This document shows, in pieces, positions 44,024 to 52,355 of a DNA stretch of 64,000 nt. The position numbers and the translations under genes are program-made. The notes under the pieces were generated by a model. The model searched no databases. It saw only the letters and a program-made list of their open reading frames with translations, and was not told the DNA's origin. Source of the DNA: Pseudooceanicola algae (GTDB lineage Bacteria > Pseudomonadota > Alphaproteobacteria > Rhodobacterales > Rhodobacteraceae); contig NZ_CP060438.1 of the NCBI RefSeq assembly GCF_003590145.2, positions 1 to 64,000 of the forward strand, read 5' to 3'. The first letter of the stretch is position 1. The number at the start of each line of letters is the position of its first letter.

Positions 44024-45216
44024 CGGGTATAGCGCCGGGCCCAGGCCTCGGTCAGGCGGGTCATCCAGCTGGCGTGCGGTTCAAGCAACGTCGGCCCGAG
44101 GTCAGCAAGGGATGGCAGCGCAGGCGCCGTGGGCAGGGCGTCGAAGGCATCCCGCGCCGTCTGGTCCAGCCTTGCCGGATCCAGGACGGAGAAAGACCCC
44201 AGCACCTCGATATTCTGCATGTGCGCCTGGGTCGCCGGGTCGAGCAGGAAGTTCGCGACGACCTCGGCGCCTTCGGCATTTGCGGCGTTATAGGGGATGG
44301 CGACAAAGCTGACATTGCCGATGCTGCCGCCTTCGGGGACGAAGACACGCACAGTTTCGGGCAGCAGCCCTTCGTTGATGGCTGCAGCGGTCGAGGCCGG
44401 GTCGAAGGACATCGCCATGTCTATCTCACCGTCGTTCAGAAGCTGTTGCTGGACGGATTCGTTTTCCGGAAAGACCGTGCCGCCCCGCCAGAGGTTCGGA
44501 CGCAGGGCATCGTACCAGTCCCAGAAGGGGGCCGTCGCGTTGGCGAAGGCCTGCTCCGTCACCGGGGCCTGCAACAGGTCCGGGTCCGGTGTCAGTTCTA
44601 TCAACGCCTGCTTGAGGAAGGTCGCGCCCATGAAATCCGATGGATCGGGATGGGTGAACCGGCCCGGATGGGCCGCTGCCCAGTCCCGGAACCCAAGCAT
44701 GTCAGACGGAGGGGTGTCGACGCGGGCGGTATCGTAGTTGAAGACGAACCGCGCCAGCCGCCAGGGGCTTTCGAAACCCTCGACCGGCACAGTGAAATCC
44801 ACCGAATTGGGGGATGTCGGGGAAAGGTCCAGATAGGCTGCATTTGGCAGATCGGCGACGAAGGGGCCGTGCAGCAGCCCCTGTTCCTGCATCGCCAGGA
44901 AATTGGGGCCGTTCAACCAGACAAGATCGACCGTCCCGTCGCTGTCCCGGCCGGCCGCGCGTTCGGACAGGACACGAGTCACTGCCTCGGCCGTGTTGCT
45001 GAGTTTCACCTGCCGGACCTTCACGTCGAAACGGCGCTCGGTTTCTGACCCGACCCAGTCGATGAAGGCATTGGTGCGCTGATCGCCCCCCCAGGCGTTC
45101 CAATAGACGGTCTGGCCACGCGCCGCAGCGAGGGTTTCTTGCCAGGCATCGGCATCGGCATGGGCTGGGGTGGCGAGGATCAGCGCGGCCAGGGTGGCGG
45201 TCAGTTTCAGGGTCAT
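44020..45216 (-). CDS. YnjB-like ABC transporter substrate-binding protein
   Basis: A 398-residue periplasmic protein with a signal peptide (cleavage near residue 21, AHA). The mature start 'GQTVYWNAWGGDQRTNAFIDW' (core) is typical of YnjB-type binding proteins. ATG 45216 overlaps the upstream phosphatidyltransferase stop; the frame continues upstream as an antisense-free but unrelated extension. The ligand of YnjB systems is unknown; they resemble thiamine and iron importers. Confidence 0.87.
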   Translation of the reverse strand: MTLKLTATLAALILATPAHADADAWQETLAAARGQTVYWNAWGGDQRTNAFIDWVGSETERRFDVKVRQVKLSNTAEAVTRVLSERAAGRDSDGTVDLVWLNGPNFLAMQEQGLLHGPFVADLPNAAYLDLSPTSPNSVDFTVPVEGFESPWRLARFVFNYDTARVDTPPSDMLGFRDWAAAHPGRFTHPDPSDFMGATFLKQALIELTPDPDLLQAPVTEQAFANATAPFWDWYDALRPNLWRGGTVFPENESVQQQLLNDGEIDMAMSFDPASTAAAINEGLLPETVRVFVPEGGSIGNVSFVAIPYNAANAEGAEVVANFLLDPATQAHMQNIEVLGSFSVLDPARLDQTARDAFDALPTAPALPSLADLGPTLLEPHASWMTRLTEAWARRYTR

Positions 45217-45893
45217 CTGGGCTCCGGCGTTGGGGTCTTTTGGGGCAGGTCGTCGGGGGCTGGACGGGATTGGAGGACGTCGTTGGATTGATTGAAGACC
45301 TTCCATCCGTGGGACCATCGCAGGACGGTGGTGACAGCACAGGCCGCCGCGAACAGGAAGGCGATGGCCGGAAAGGCCGCGGGCCAGAGGCACATCGCCA
45401 GGAAGACCGCGATGGTCTCGAACCCCTCGGTCAGGCCGCCAAGATAGTAGATCCCCTTGGTCGGGAAGGCATAGGACTGGATGTTCTGCCGGGCCGCAAT
45501 TGCCGCAAAGGCCAGAAAGGACGATCCCGTCCCGATGAAGGCCGCCAGCAGGACCGCCGCCGGCAACGCGTTGGTGGCCGGGTCCTGCACGGCAAAACCA
45601 AGCGGTATCAGCGCGTAAAAGACAAAATCCAGCGCAATATCGAGAAAGGCCCCACGCTCGGTCGGGCCGGCCAGGCGCGCGACGGCCCCGTCCAGCCCGT
45701 CGAGCAGGCGGTTGGAGAGGATGAACAGCAGCGCCAGCCCCCATTGGCCAAAGCACAGTGCCAGGGTGGCAAGCACGCCGATGCCCAGCCCCGTAAGGGT
45801 CAGCCAGTCCGCCCGGACGTGGCGCGCGTGCAACCATTGCGCGGCCGGCGCCAGCAATTGCGACTGAATCGGCAGAAGGCGGGCGTCGATCAT
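45213..45893 (-). CDS. CDP-alcohol phosphatidyltransferase (YnjF-like)
   Basis: A 226-residue membrane enzyme with several spans and the complete active-site motif D-G-L-D-G-A-V-A-R, eight residues, G, three residues, D, three residues, D (in 'LLDGLDGAVARLAGPTERG' and what follows). It joins a CDP-activated lipid to an alcohol. The same gene (ynjF) accompanies ynjBCD in enterobacteria, which supports the YnjF assignment. ATG 45893 overlaps the upstream reductase stop. Confidence 0.85.
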   Translation of the reverse strand: MIDARLLPIQSQLLAPAAQWLHARHVRADWLTLTGLGIGVLATLALCFGQWGLALLFILSNRLLDGLDGAVARLAGPTERGAFLDIALDFVFYALIPLGFAVQDPATNALPAAVLLAAFIGTGSSFLAFAAIAARQNIQSYAFPTKGIYYLGGLTEGFETIAVFLAMCLWPAAFPAIAFLFAAACAVTTVLRWSHGWKVFNQSNDVLQSRPAPDDLPQKTPTPEPR

Positions 45894-48043
45894 CCGCGCC
45901 TCCAGGCATGGTAACGCTGCACAATGGCCAGGGCCCGTGGGTTCACATGGGCGCGGCGCCATTCACCGGCGGCAAACTTGTTCGCCTCTGCCATGGTCGG
46001 GTAGATGTGGATCGTCCCGAGGATCTTGTTCAGGCCCAACCCGTGTTTCATGGCCAGCACGAATTCGGCGATCAGGTCGCCCGCGTGTTCACCGACGATG
46101 GTCACGCCAAGGATGCGATCCTTGCCCGGTGGTGTCAGCACCTTGACGAAGCCACGGGCAGCGCCATCCGCAATCGCGCGGTCAAGATCGTCGATGCCAT
46201 AGCGCGTGACCTCGACCGGAATGCCCTTTTCGCGGGCTTCGCTTTCGGACAGGCCGACGCGCGCCACCTCGGGGTCGCTGAAGGTGGCCCAGGGAATGAC
46301 GCGGTAGTCGGCCTTGAACCGTTTCACGTTTCCGAACAGGGCGTTGACGGCGGCAAACCATGCCTGGTGCCCGGCGGTATGGGTGAACTGGAAGGGACCG
46401 GCCACATCGCCCGCCGCAAGGATGTTGGGATAGAGCGTCTCGAGATATTCGTTGGTCTCGACAACCCGGTCGATCCTGATCCCGAGGTCTTCCAGTCCGA
46501 ACCCCTTCAGGCGGGGCGCGCGGCCGACAGCAGCGATCAGCTCGTCAAAGAAGATCTTGCGGGTCTCGCCGCCCTCCTCTTCGACCTCGATCCATTTTTC
46601 ACCGTCGGTCACGCCGCAGGACAGAGCCTTGTGTCCGGTGAGCACATTGACGCCGTCCGCTTCCAGCGCGGTTTGGACAATGGCGGAGACATCGGCGTCT
46701 TCCTTCATCATCAGCCGGGGGGACATCTCGACCTGGGTCACCTGCGACCCCAGCCGGGCAAAGCTTTGCGCCAGTTCGGTGCCGATCGGCCCGCCACCCA
46801 GAACCACCATCCGTCCGGGCGCCTCGTCCCGGTTCTTCAGGCGATCCCAGAGTGTGTCCGAGGTCAGGTAGCCAACGTCCTCGATCCCCGGCAGCGGCGG
46901 CACGAAGGGCTGCGCGCCGGTCGCGATAATGATCGCGCGGGTTGTCAGGCGTTGCGTGGTGCCGTCATTCAGGGTGATTTCGACGGTCCAGGGATCAAGC
47001 AGCCGGGCGTAGCCCTGCAGCACTTCGACGCCGAGGTCGGTGTAGCGTTCGATGCTGTCGTGCGGGGCGATGTCGGCGATGACCTGATGCACCCTTGCCA
47101 TGACGCGGGCGAAGGGGATCCGGGGGGCCACGGCTTCAAGTCCGAAATGATCGGCGTGGCGCATGTGATGGGCCTGTTTCGCGCTCTTGATCAGCGCCTT
47201 GGAGGGCACGCAGCCGTAATTCAGGCAATCGCCGCCCATCTTGTGGGCTTCGACCAGGGTCACCTTGGCCTTCGTCGCGGCGGCGATATAGGCCGAGACC
47301 AGACCTGCGGCACCGCCGCCGATCACGATCAGGTTGCGGTCGAAGGTTTCGGGGCGCGACCAGCTGGCATAGACCTTGCGGCGCTTGAACATGGTGAGCA
47401 GCCAGTTGGCGATCCAGGGAAAGATTCCCAGAAGCGCGAAGGACAAAAGCAGCGGTGGCGAGACGATGCCGGAAAGGCTGTCGAGCCGCGCCAGCTGGGT
47501 GCCGGCGTTGACGTAGACGGCCGTTCCCGCAAGCATACCGACCTGGCTGACCAGATAGAAGGTGAGTGCGCGGATGGGGGTCAGGCCCATCAGCAGGTTG
47601 ACCGCAAAGAACGGGATGATCGGGATCAGGCGGAGCGAGAACAGATAGAAGGGACCGTCCCGGCGCATCCCCTTGTCGATGGCTTCGGCGCGGCTGCCCA
47701 ACCGTTTGCGCACCCAGTCCCGCAGCAGGTAGCGCGCTGCCAGAAAGGCCAGGGTCGCGCCGAGGGCCGAGGCAAAGGACACGATCAGCAGACCTTGCCA
47801 GAACCCGAACAACGCCCCGCCGGCAAGGGTCAGCCAGACCGCAAGGGGCAGGGACAGCGCGGCCACCGCGACGTAAATGACGAAGAACAGCAGGACAAGG
47901 GTCCAGCGGTGCGCCTCTTGCCAGCTTTCAAGCTGATCCAGCGCGGTCCGCAGGCTGTCAAGATCCAGGGATTGCCCACGGAGCACCAGGAGAAGGCTCA
48001 GGACCACCGCGACAGCGATGGCAAACAGGATCGGTTTCTTCAA
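45890..48043 (-). CDS. TVP38/TMEM64 membrane domain fused to a mercuric reductase-like flavoprotein
   Basis: A 717-residue fusion. Residues 1-220 form a TVP38/DedA-type membrane domain with several spans and the 'FFAVNLLMGLTPIRALTFY' segment. Residues 235-717 are a class I flavoprotein disulfide reductase: FAD motif GGGAAG (242-247), redox pair Cys273 and Cys278 in GGDCLNYGCVPSK, NAD(P) motif 'VVLGGGPIGTELAQ' and a C-terminal dimer domain with 'HIYPTMAEA'. The N-terminal MerA metal-binding domain and terminal CC pair are absent, so mercury reduction is unlikely. It starts at TTG 48043 behind AAGAGGG and leads a six-gene coupled unit. Confidence 0.85.
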   Translation of the reverse strand: MKKPILFAIAVAVVLSLLLVLRGQSLDLDSLRTALDQLESWQEAHRWTLVLLFFVIYVAVAALSLPLAVWLTLAGGALFGFWQGLLIVSFASALGATLAFLAARYLLRDWVRKRLGSRAEAIDKGMRRDGPFYLFSLRLIPIIPFFAVNLLMGLTPIRALTFYLVSQVGMLAGTAVYVNAGTQLARLDSLSGIVSPPLLLSFALLGIFPWIANWLLTMFKRRKVYASWSRPETFDRNLIVIGGGAAGLVSAYIAAATKAKVTLVEAHKMGGDCLNYGCVPSKALIKSAKQAHHMRHADHFGLEAVAPRIPFARVMARVHQVIADIAPHDSIERYTDLGVEVLQGYARLLDPWTVEITLNDGTTQRLTTRAIIIATGAQPFVPPLPGIEDVGYLTSDTLWDRLKNRDEAPGRMVVLGGGPIGTELAQSFARLGSQVTQVEMSPRLMMKEDADVSAIVQTALEADGVNVLTGHKALSCGVTDGEKWIEVEEEGGETRKIFFDELIAAVGRAPRLKGFGLEDLGIRIDRVVETNEYLETLYPNILAAGDVAGPFQFTHTAGHQAWFAAVNALFGNVKRFKADYRVIPWATFSDPEVARVGLSESEAREKGIPVEVTRYGIDDLDRAIADGAARGFVKVLTPPGKDRILGVTIVGEHAGDLIAEFVLAMKHGLGLNKILGTIHIYPTMAEANKFAAGEWRRAHVNPRALAIVQRYHAWRRG

Positions 48044-48151
48044 GGTCAGGCCCTCTTGTCACTTGCAAATAGCGCACACTTTTGACGCCAACGCATTAAA
48101 GGTCTGGCCAGGATCGAACTTGTTACACCCGGAACGGAATAGTTTTCGCGA

Positions 48152-48784
48152 TCAGCAGGACAATCGCACGATTGCCTCGGCCGCCGCATCCCCGACCGGG
48201 GCAAGCTGAGCGTGGGATTGACCCGACCTGGCGCGCAGGATGATGCCCCGGGCCATTGCGGCCGTCAGGGCCGCCGCATCCGCCAGCGGTACCGCACCGC
48301 GTGCCGCGCAGTCGTCCGCCTTCAGCCGGACCGCGATCCTGCGCTCCAGCGCGATATAGCGGCGCTCGAGCTCGTCGTGATAGGTCTGATTGCTGCCGGC
48401 GGCCTCGGACAGGACACAGGAGATCAGGCAGCCCGGCGTCTGCGGGTCCGAGGTGCCAAGCTGCACGACCTGTGCGAAAAAGGCGGTCAGATCCTCCTTC
48501 AGTGTCCCCTGCGGACCCAGGGCATCAACCACCACACGCAACCGGGTCTCGGTGTAATATGCGATCGCTGCCAGGAACAGCGCGTCCTTGCCACCGAAGC
48601 GGTTGTAAAGGCTGGCCCGTGACATCTGCGAGGCGCGGCACAGGGTGTCGATGGACACGCCATCATAGCCAGAGGCCCAGAATGCCCGCATCGCGCCTTC
48701 CAGCGCGGAGCTTTCGCTGAAACCGCAGGGGCGGCCTTTCGGACGCGGCGCGGCACACCTCTGTTCCATCTGACATTCTTTCAT
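48152..48784 (-). CDS. TetR-family transcriptional regulator
   Basis: A 210-residue TetR-type repressor: N-terminal helix-turn-helix (about 25-70, 'VSIDTLCRASQMSRASLYNRFGGKDALF' region) and a helical ligand-binding domain. ATG 48784 has AGGT nearby; ATG 48769 (MEQRC) is an alternative. A perfect inverted repeat immediately before the gene suggests autoregulation. It may control the neighbouring reductase/transporter unit, which is transcribed in the same direction downstream. Confidence 0.85.
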   Translation of the reverse strand: MKECQMEQRCAAPRPKGRPCGFSESSALEGAMRAFWASGYDGVSIDTLCRASQMSRASLYNRFGGKDALFLAAIAYYTETRLRVVVDALGPQGTLKEDLTAFFAQVVQLGTSDPQTPGCLISCVLSEAAGSNQTYHDELERRYIALERRIAVRLKADDCAARGAVPLADAAALTAAMARGIILRARSGQSHAQLAPVGDAAAEAIVRLSC

Positions 48785-48789
48785 GAAGC

Positions 48790-48804
48790 ACCTGCGGTGC
48801 AGGT
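48790..48804. promoter_or_regulatory. Candidate TetR operator
   Basis: ACCTGC-GGT-GCAGGT, perfect 6-bp arms with a 3-bp spacer, five bases upstream of the TetR start codon. Its position would block translation or transcription initiation when bound. Confidence 0.5.
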
Positions 48805-49006
48805 AATGGTACTGTATGGCGGGTTCAATATGAAGACAGGGTGTTTCATGGGCAGCACGCTGATGCTGCCCGGCGGCGGGCCATCGAACCTGTGCCTGAC
48901 GCTTGACGGGCTGGTGCCCGAACCTACCGAGGCCGGGCTCTTCCAGCGCGATCATGCGGGCGATCCCCTGGCCGGCCACTTGCAAAAGTGGCCCAACCCG
49001 CAGGGA

Positions 49007-49795
49007 TCAGGCGCGTAGCCCCTTGAGCACGCTGGTCATCAGGAAAACCATGGCTGCGACGCAGACGATGGACGGACCAGCCGGGGTATCCAGCACATAG
49101 GCTGCCCGTAGCCCCGCGACGGCAGAGGCACCGCCGATCAGCGCGGCGGTCACCGCCATCTCTTCGGGGGTGCGGGTCAGGGGACGGGCGGCGGCCGCCG
49201 GGATGATCAGCATGGCAGCGATCAGCAGCACGCCCACGACCTTGATCGCGACCGCGACGGTGATCGCCAACGCCAGCGTCAGGACAAGCTGCTCGCGCCG
49301 GGGGTCGATGTCGCTGGCATAGGCCAGTTCTTCGCTGAGCGTCGAAGTCAGCAACGCCGACCAGCGCCAGCCGATCAGCGCCACGACCAGAGCGGCCCCG
49401 CCCCAGATCACCGCCAGATCGCCCCGCGACACGGCCAGGATGTCACCGAACAGATAGGCCATCAGGTCGATGCGGATCCCCGAAAGGAAGGAGACGGCCA
49501 CAAGCCCGAAGGCCAGGGCGGAATGCGCCAGAACGCCCAGCAAGGTGTCCATGGCATAGCCACGGCCTGTCAGCAGCGTGACGGTCAGGGCCATGGCCAG
49601 CGCCACTGCCACCGCTCCGGCGAAGATCGAGACCTGCAGCGACAGCGACAGCGCCACCCCGAGGATCGCGGCATGGGCGGTCGCATCCCCGAAATAGGCC
49701 ATCCGTCGCCAGACGACGAAGCTGCCCAGGGGGGCGGCGGCGCAGGCCACGCCGACCCCGGCCAGCGTTGCACGGGTCATGAAATCGTCCAGCAT
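49007..49795 (-). CDS. znuB: Zinc ABC transporter permease
   Basis: A 262-residue inner-membrane permease of the ABC-3 (metal) family with about eight spans. 'YFGDATAHAAILGVALSL' and 'GVLLIAAMLIIPAAAARPLTRTPEEM' (part) are typical of ZnuB. It conducts Zn2+ delivered by ZnuA. ATG 49795 overlaps the znuC stop by one base. Confidence 0.92.
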   Translation of the reverse strand: MLDDFMTRATLAGVGVACAAAPLGSFVVWRRMAYFGDATAHAAILGVALSLSLQVSIFAGAVAVALAMALTVTLLTGRGYAMDTLLGVLAHSALAFGLVAVSFLSGIRIDLMAYLFGDILAVSRGDLAVIWGGAALVVALIGWRWSALLTSTLSEELAYASDIDPRREQLVLTLALAITVAVAIKVVGVLLIAAMLIIPAAAARPLTRTPEEMAVTAALIGGASAVAGLRAAYVLDTPAGPSIVCVAAMVFLMTSVLKGLRA

Positions 49796-50586
49796 TATTC
49801 GGCGGCCTCGGTCTTTGTTGGATGGGGATGGCTGTGAGCCTCGCCCGGATCGTGTTGGCAGGCACCCGCATCCGCGTGGTCATGGTTGTGGTCATGGTCG
49901 TGGCGGTAAAGCGCAAGCGCTCCGCCGGTGCCGGTGCCGAACAGCGCGCGGTATTCGGGCGCGGCCGAGACGATGTCGGGCGTGCCTTCGCAGCAGACAT
50001 GCCCGTTCAGGCAGATCACGCGGTCAGAGGCGCTCATCACCACGTGCAATTCGTGGCTGATCATCACCACGGCACAGCCGGTGTCCCTGCGGACCTCCTC
50101 GATCTGGCGATAGAAGGCCGCCGATCCAGGCTGATCCAGACCCTGGGTGGCCTCGTCCAGCAGCAGGATTTCGGGGTCGTTGATCAGGGCGCGGGCCAGC
50201 AGGACGCGTTGCATCTGGCCGCCGGACAGGCCTGACATCTGGCGCCGGGACAGCCCCGGCACGCCGGCGCGGGCCAGAACGCCCGAACAGGCGCTGCGCG
50301 GTATGCCACCCGGCAGACGCAGGAACCTTTCGACCGTGATCGGCAGGGTCGGGTCGATATGCAGCTTCTGGGGAACATATCCGATCCGCAGGCCGCCTTT
50401 GCGGATGATCCGCCCGGAAGAAGGACGCACCGCGCCGATCAGCGACCGCAGCAGCGTCGTCTTGCCCGACCCGTTTGGCCCGACGATGGTCACGATCTCT
50501 CCGGGTTCGATGGCAAGGGAGACATGCGCCAACACCGTGTCGGCGCCGTAACCGACGCTGATGTCTTCAACTGTCACAAGGCTCAT
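49795..50586 (-). CDS. znuC: Zinc ABC transporter ATP-binding protein with His-rich tail
   Basis: A 263-residue ABC ATPase: Walker A GPNGSGKTT (36-44), signature 'LSGGQMQRVLL' (120-130), Walker B 'ILLLDEATQGLD'. The last 35 residues are rich in His and Asp (about 229-255, 'HDHDHNHDH' and 'HSHPH'), a cytoplasmic zinc-binding tail also seen in some other ZnuC proteins. It is coupled to zur upstream (ATGA) and znuB downstream. Confidence 0.92.
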   Translation of the reverse strand: MSLVTVEDISVGYGADTVLAHVSLAIEPGEIVTIVGPNGSGKTTLLRSLIGAVRPSSGRIIRKGGLRIGYVPQKLHIDPTLPITVERFLRLPGGIPRSACSGVLARAGVPGLSRRQMSGLSGGQMQRVLLARALINDPEILLLDEATQGLDQPGSAAFYRQIEEVRRDTGCAVVMISHELHVVMSASDRVICLNGHVCCEGTPDIVSAAPEYRALFGTGTGGALALYRHDHDHNHDHADAGACQHDPGEAHSHPHPTKTEAAE

Positions 50587-51104
50587 GCCGCCGGGGCCTT
50601 TTCTGCACAGGCCGGGCAGAGGCCGATGGCTTCGACCATGGTCCGCTCGATCAGGAAACCGGCGGCGCGGGCGGCATCGCCCAGGCTGCCGCGGGCCGGG
50701 GCCGATTGCGTTTCCGCAACGGAATCGCAGGCTCTGCAGATCATGAAGGCAGGGGAGTGGTTGGCACCGGGATGGGCGCAGGCCACGAAGGCGTTCAGCC
50801 GCTCGATCTTGTGAGCGAAGCCGTTGCCGACCAGGAATTCCAGCGCCCGATAGGCCACGGGCGGTTGCGATCCGAAGCCGGCGCGGCGAAGCCCGTCGAG
50901 CATTTCATAGGCCCCAAGGGCGCGATGTTCCTGCAAGAGGATCTCCAGCGCCTTGCGCCGGACTGGCGTGAAGCGCAGCCCATTGCTGGCACAATGCGCT
51001 TCGGCCGCACCCACGGCGGTCGTGATGCAGTCCGCATGGTCGTGCTTGTCGAAACCGACCGGATCTGAGGGCAATTCATGACCTGCCTTCGAGCTACTTG
51101 TCAT
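50583..51104 (-). CDS. zur: Zinc uptake regulator (Fur family)
   Basis: A 173-residue Fur-family repressor: winged helix with 'NGLRFTPVRRKALEILLQEHRALGAYEML' (part), dimerisation domain with structural zinc cysteines CRAC and CPAC, and 'FVACAHPGANHSPAFMICRAC' typical of Zur. When zinc is plentiful it represses uptake genes. ATG 51104 lies next to AGGAAAC. It is divergent from znuA across a 56-bp gap holding a Zur-box-like palindrome. Confidence 0.93.
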   Translation of the reverse strand: MTSSSKAGHELPSDPVGFDKHDHADCITTAVGAAEAHCASNGLRFTPVRRKALEILLQEHRALGAYEMLDGLRRAGFGSQPPVAYRALEFLVGNGFAHKIERLNAFVACAHPGANHSPAFMICRACDSVAETQSAPARGSLGDAARAAGFLIERTMVEAIGLCPACAEKAPAA

Positions 51105-51127
51105 GTTATTACGTTTCCTGTACTCAA

Positions 51128-51143
51128 TGTGTAACGTTATACA
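51128..51143. promoter_or_regulatory. Zur-box-like palindrome between zur and znuA
   Basis: TGTGTAACGTTATACA: perfect TAACGTTA core with TGTG/TACA arms, one mismatched pair. Located in the divergent zur-znuA gap, so it can control both the zur-znuC-znuB and znuA transcripts. Confidence 0.65.
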
Positions 51144-51160
51144 ATCACACGGAGTGGAAT

Positions 51161-52270
51161 ATGTCCAGAAACCTCGCGTCCTTATCTTTTGCGGCGTCCC
51201 TGCTGGCTGGAACGGCCCTTGCAGATGTCCCGAATGTGGCGGTCGACATCTCGCCCGTCCATTCGATGGTCGCACGTGTCATGGAGGGCGTGGGAGAGCC
51301 GTCGCTGATCGTGGCAACTGGGGCGAGCCCGCATGAATACAATCTGCGTCCCTCCGAAGCAAACGCCCTGCAGAATGCGGATCTGGTGTTCTGGGTCGGC
51401 CCCGATCTGACCCCCTGGCTGGATGACGCGATCGCAACGCTGGCCGAAGATGCGACGGTTGTCGAACTGATCGAGGCCGAGGGCACCACCGAATTGCCCA
51501 TGCGGGAAAGCGCCCTGTTCGAGCCGCATGACCACGGGCATGAGGACCACGATGCAGAACATGGGCACGACGATCATGACGGCCACGGTGAAGATCACGC
51601 CGAGGATCATGACGGCAACCACGGACATGATGATGACCACGGGCATGCTGACGAACATGACCATGAAGATGCGCATGGTCACGACGATGAGCACGATCAT
51701 GAAGAGCACGATGACCATGCGGGGCACGACGGCCACGACCACGGCGGCCACGACCACGGCGGGCACGATCCGCATGCCTGGCTGTCCCCGGACAATGCAG
51801 AGGTCTGGCTGAATGCCATCGCGGCCGCCTTGTCGGCGCAAGACCCGGACAACGCCGGCGCTTATTATGCGAATGCCGCGGCCGGTCGCGCGGAACTGGT
51901 GGATCTGCGGACCGAGATCGAGGGAACCCTGGACCAGGTCCGGGGCGAGAACTTTATCGTCTTCCATGATGCCTATCAGTATTTCGAGATGGCTTTCGAC
52001 TTCCCCGCCTCAGGTGCGATTTCCGTTTCGGACGCTTCTGACCCCAGCCCGGCACGCATTGCCGAGATCCAGACGCGGATCGCCGAGCAGAACGTGACCT
52101 GCATCATGTCCGAACCACAGTTCAATCCCGGCATCGTCGCCTCGGTCATGGATGGGTCCGAAGCACATACCGGGGTCATGGATCCCCTCGGCGCGGACCT
52201 CGAGCCGGGAGCAGACCTTTACCCGCAACTTCTGCGCAACCTTGCCACGTCGCTGGCGGAGTGCCTCTAG
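51161..52270 (+). CDS. znuA: Zinc ABC transporter substrate-binding protein
   Basis: A 369-residue periplasmic cluster A-I binding protein with a signal peptide (cleaved near residue 21). Metal ligands are expected at His34 ('SPVHSMVARVM'), His58 or nearby ('SPHEYNLRPS'), the His after the loop ('HDPHAWLSP') and the late Glu/Asp. Residues 123-205 form a His/Asp-rich loop with 29 histidines, far longer than usual and typical of zinc rather than manganese transporters. SD GGAG precedes ATG 51161. Confidence 0.93.
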   Translation: MSRNLASLSFAASLLAGTALADVPNVAVDISPVHSMVARVMEGVGEPSLIVATGASPHEYNLRPSEANALQNADLVFWVGPDLTPWLDDAIATLAEDATVVELIEAEGTTELPMRESALFEPHDHGHEDHDAEHGHDDHDGHGEDHAEDHDGNHGHDDDHGHADEHDHEDAHGHDDEHDHEEHDDHAGHDGHDHGGHDHGGHDPHAWLSPDNAEVWLNAIAAALSAQDPDNAGAYYANAAAGRAELVDLRTEIEGTLDQVRGENFIVFHDAYQYFEMAFDFPASGAISVSDASDPSPARIAEIQTRIAEQNVTCIMSEPQFNPGIVASVMDGSEAHTGVMDPLGADLEPGADLYPQLLRNLATSLAECL

Positions 52271-52282
52271 CGGCTGACATTT

Positions 52283-52312
52283 CCCGCCGCGCCCAGTCCA
52301 GGCCGCGGCGGG
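52283..52312 (+). terminator. Hairpin after znuA
   Basis: 9-bp perfect stem CCCGCCGCG/CGCGGCGGG with a 12-base loop, 12 bases after the znuA stop; a short T run (ATTTTTC) follows about 12 bases later. It probably separates znuA from the CobW operon. Confidence 0.5.
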
Positions 52313-52339
52313 GCCATCTCGATTTTTCGCGAAATTTTG

Positions 52340-52355
52340 GAATGTAATTACATTC
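52340..52355. promoter_or_regulatory. Zur-box-like palindrome abutting the first CobW gene
   Basis: GAATGTAATTACATTC, a perfect 16-bp palindrome ending one base before the ATG at 52356. Its AATGT...ACATT arms fit alphaproteobacterial Zur boxes. Binding here would cover the start codon region, and there is no room for a ribosome binding site between it and the ATG. Confidence 0.7.

Noticed and set aside
45890-48043. Mercuric reductase
   Set aside because: The N-terminal metal-binding domain and C-terminal cysteine pair are missing, and the rest of a mer operon is absent.
48974-48993. Perfect 8-bp hairpin (GGCCACTT/AAGTGGCC) near the znuB stop
   Set aside because: As a terminator it lacks a T tract on the minus strand, and its position is at the end of a coding region; I leave it unassigned.
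51520-51780. A repetitive sequence resembling a short tandem array
   Set aside because: It encodes the His/Asp-rich loop of ZnuA in frame; the repetition is due to GAC/CAC/CAT codons and not to a CRISPR or satellite.
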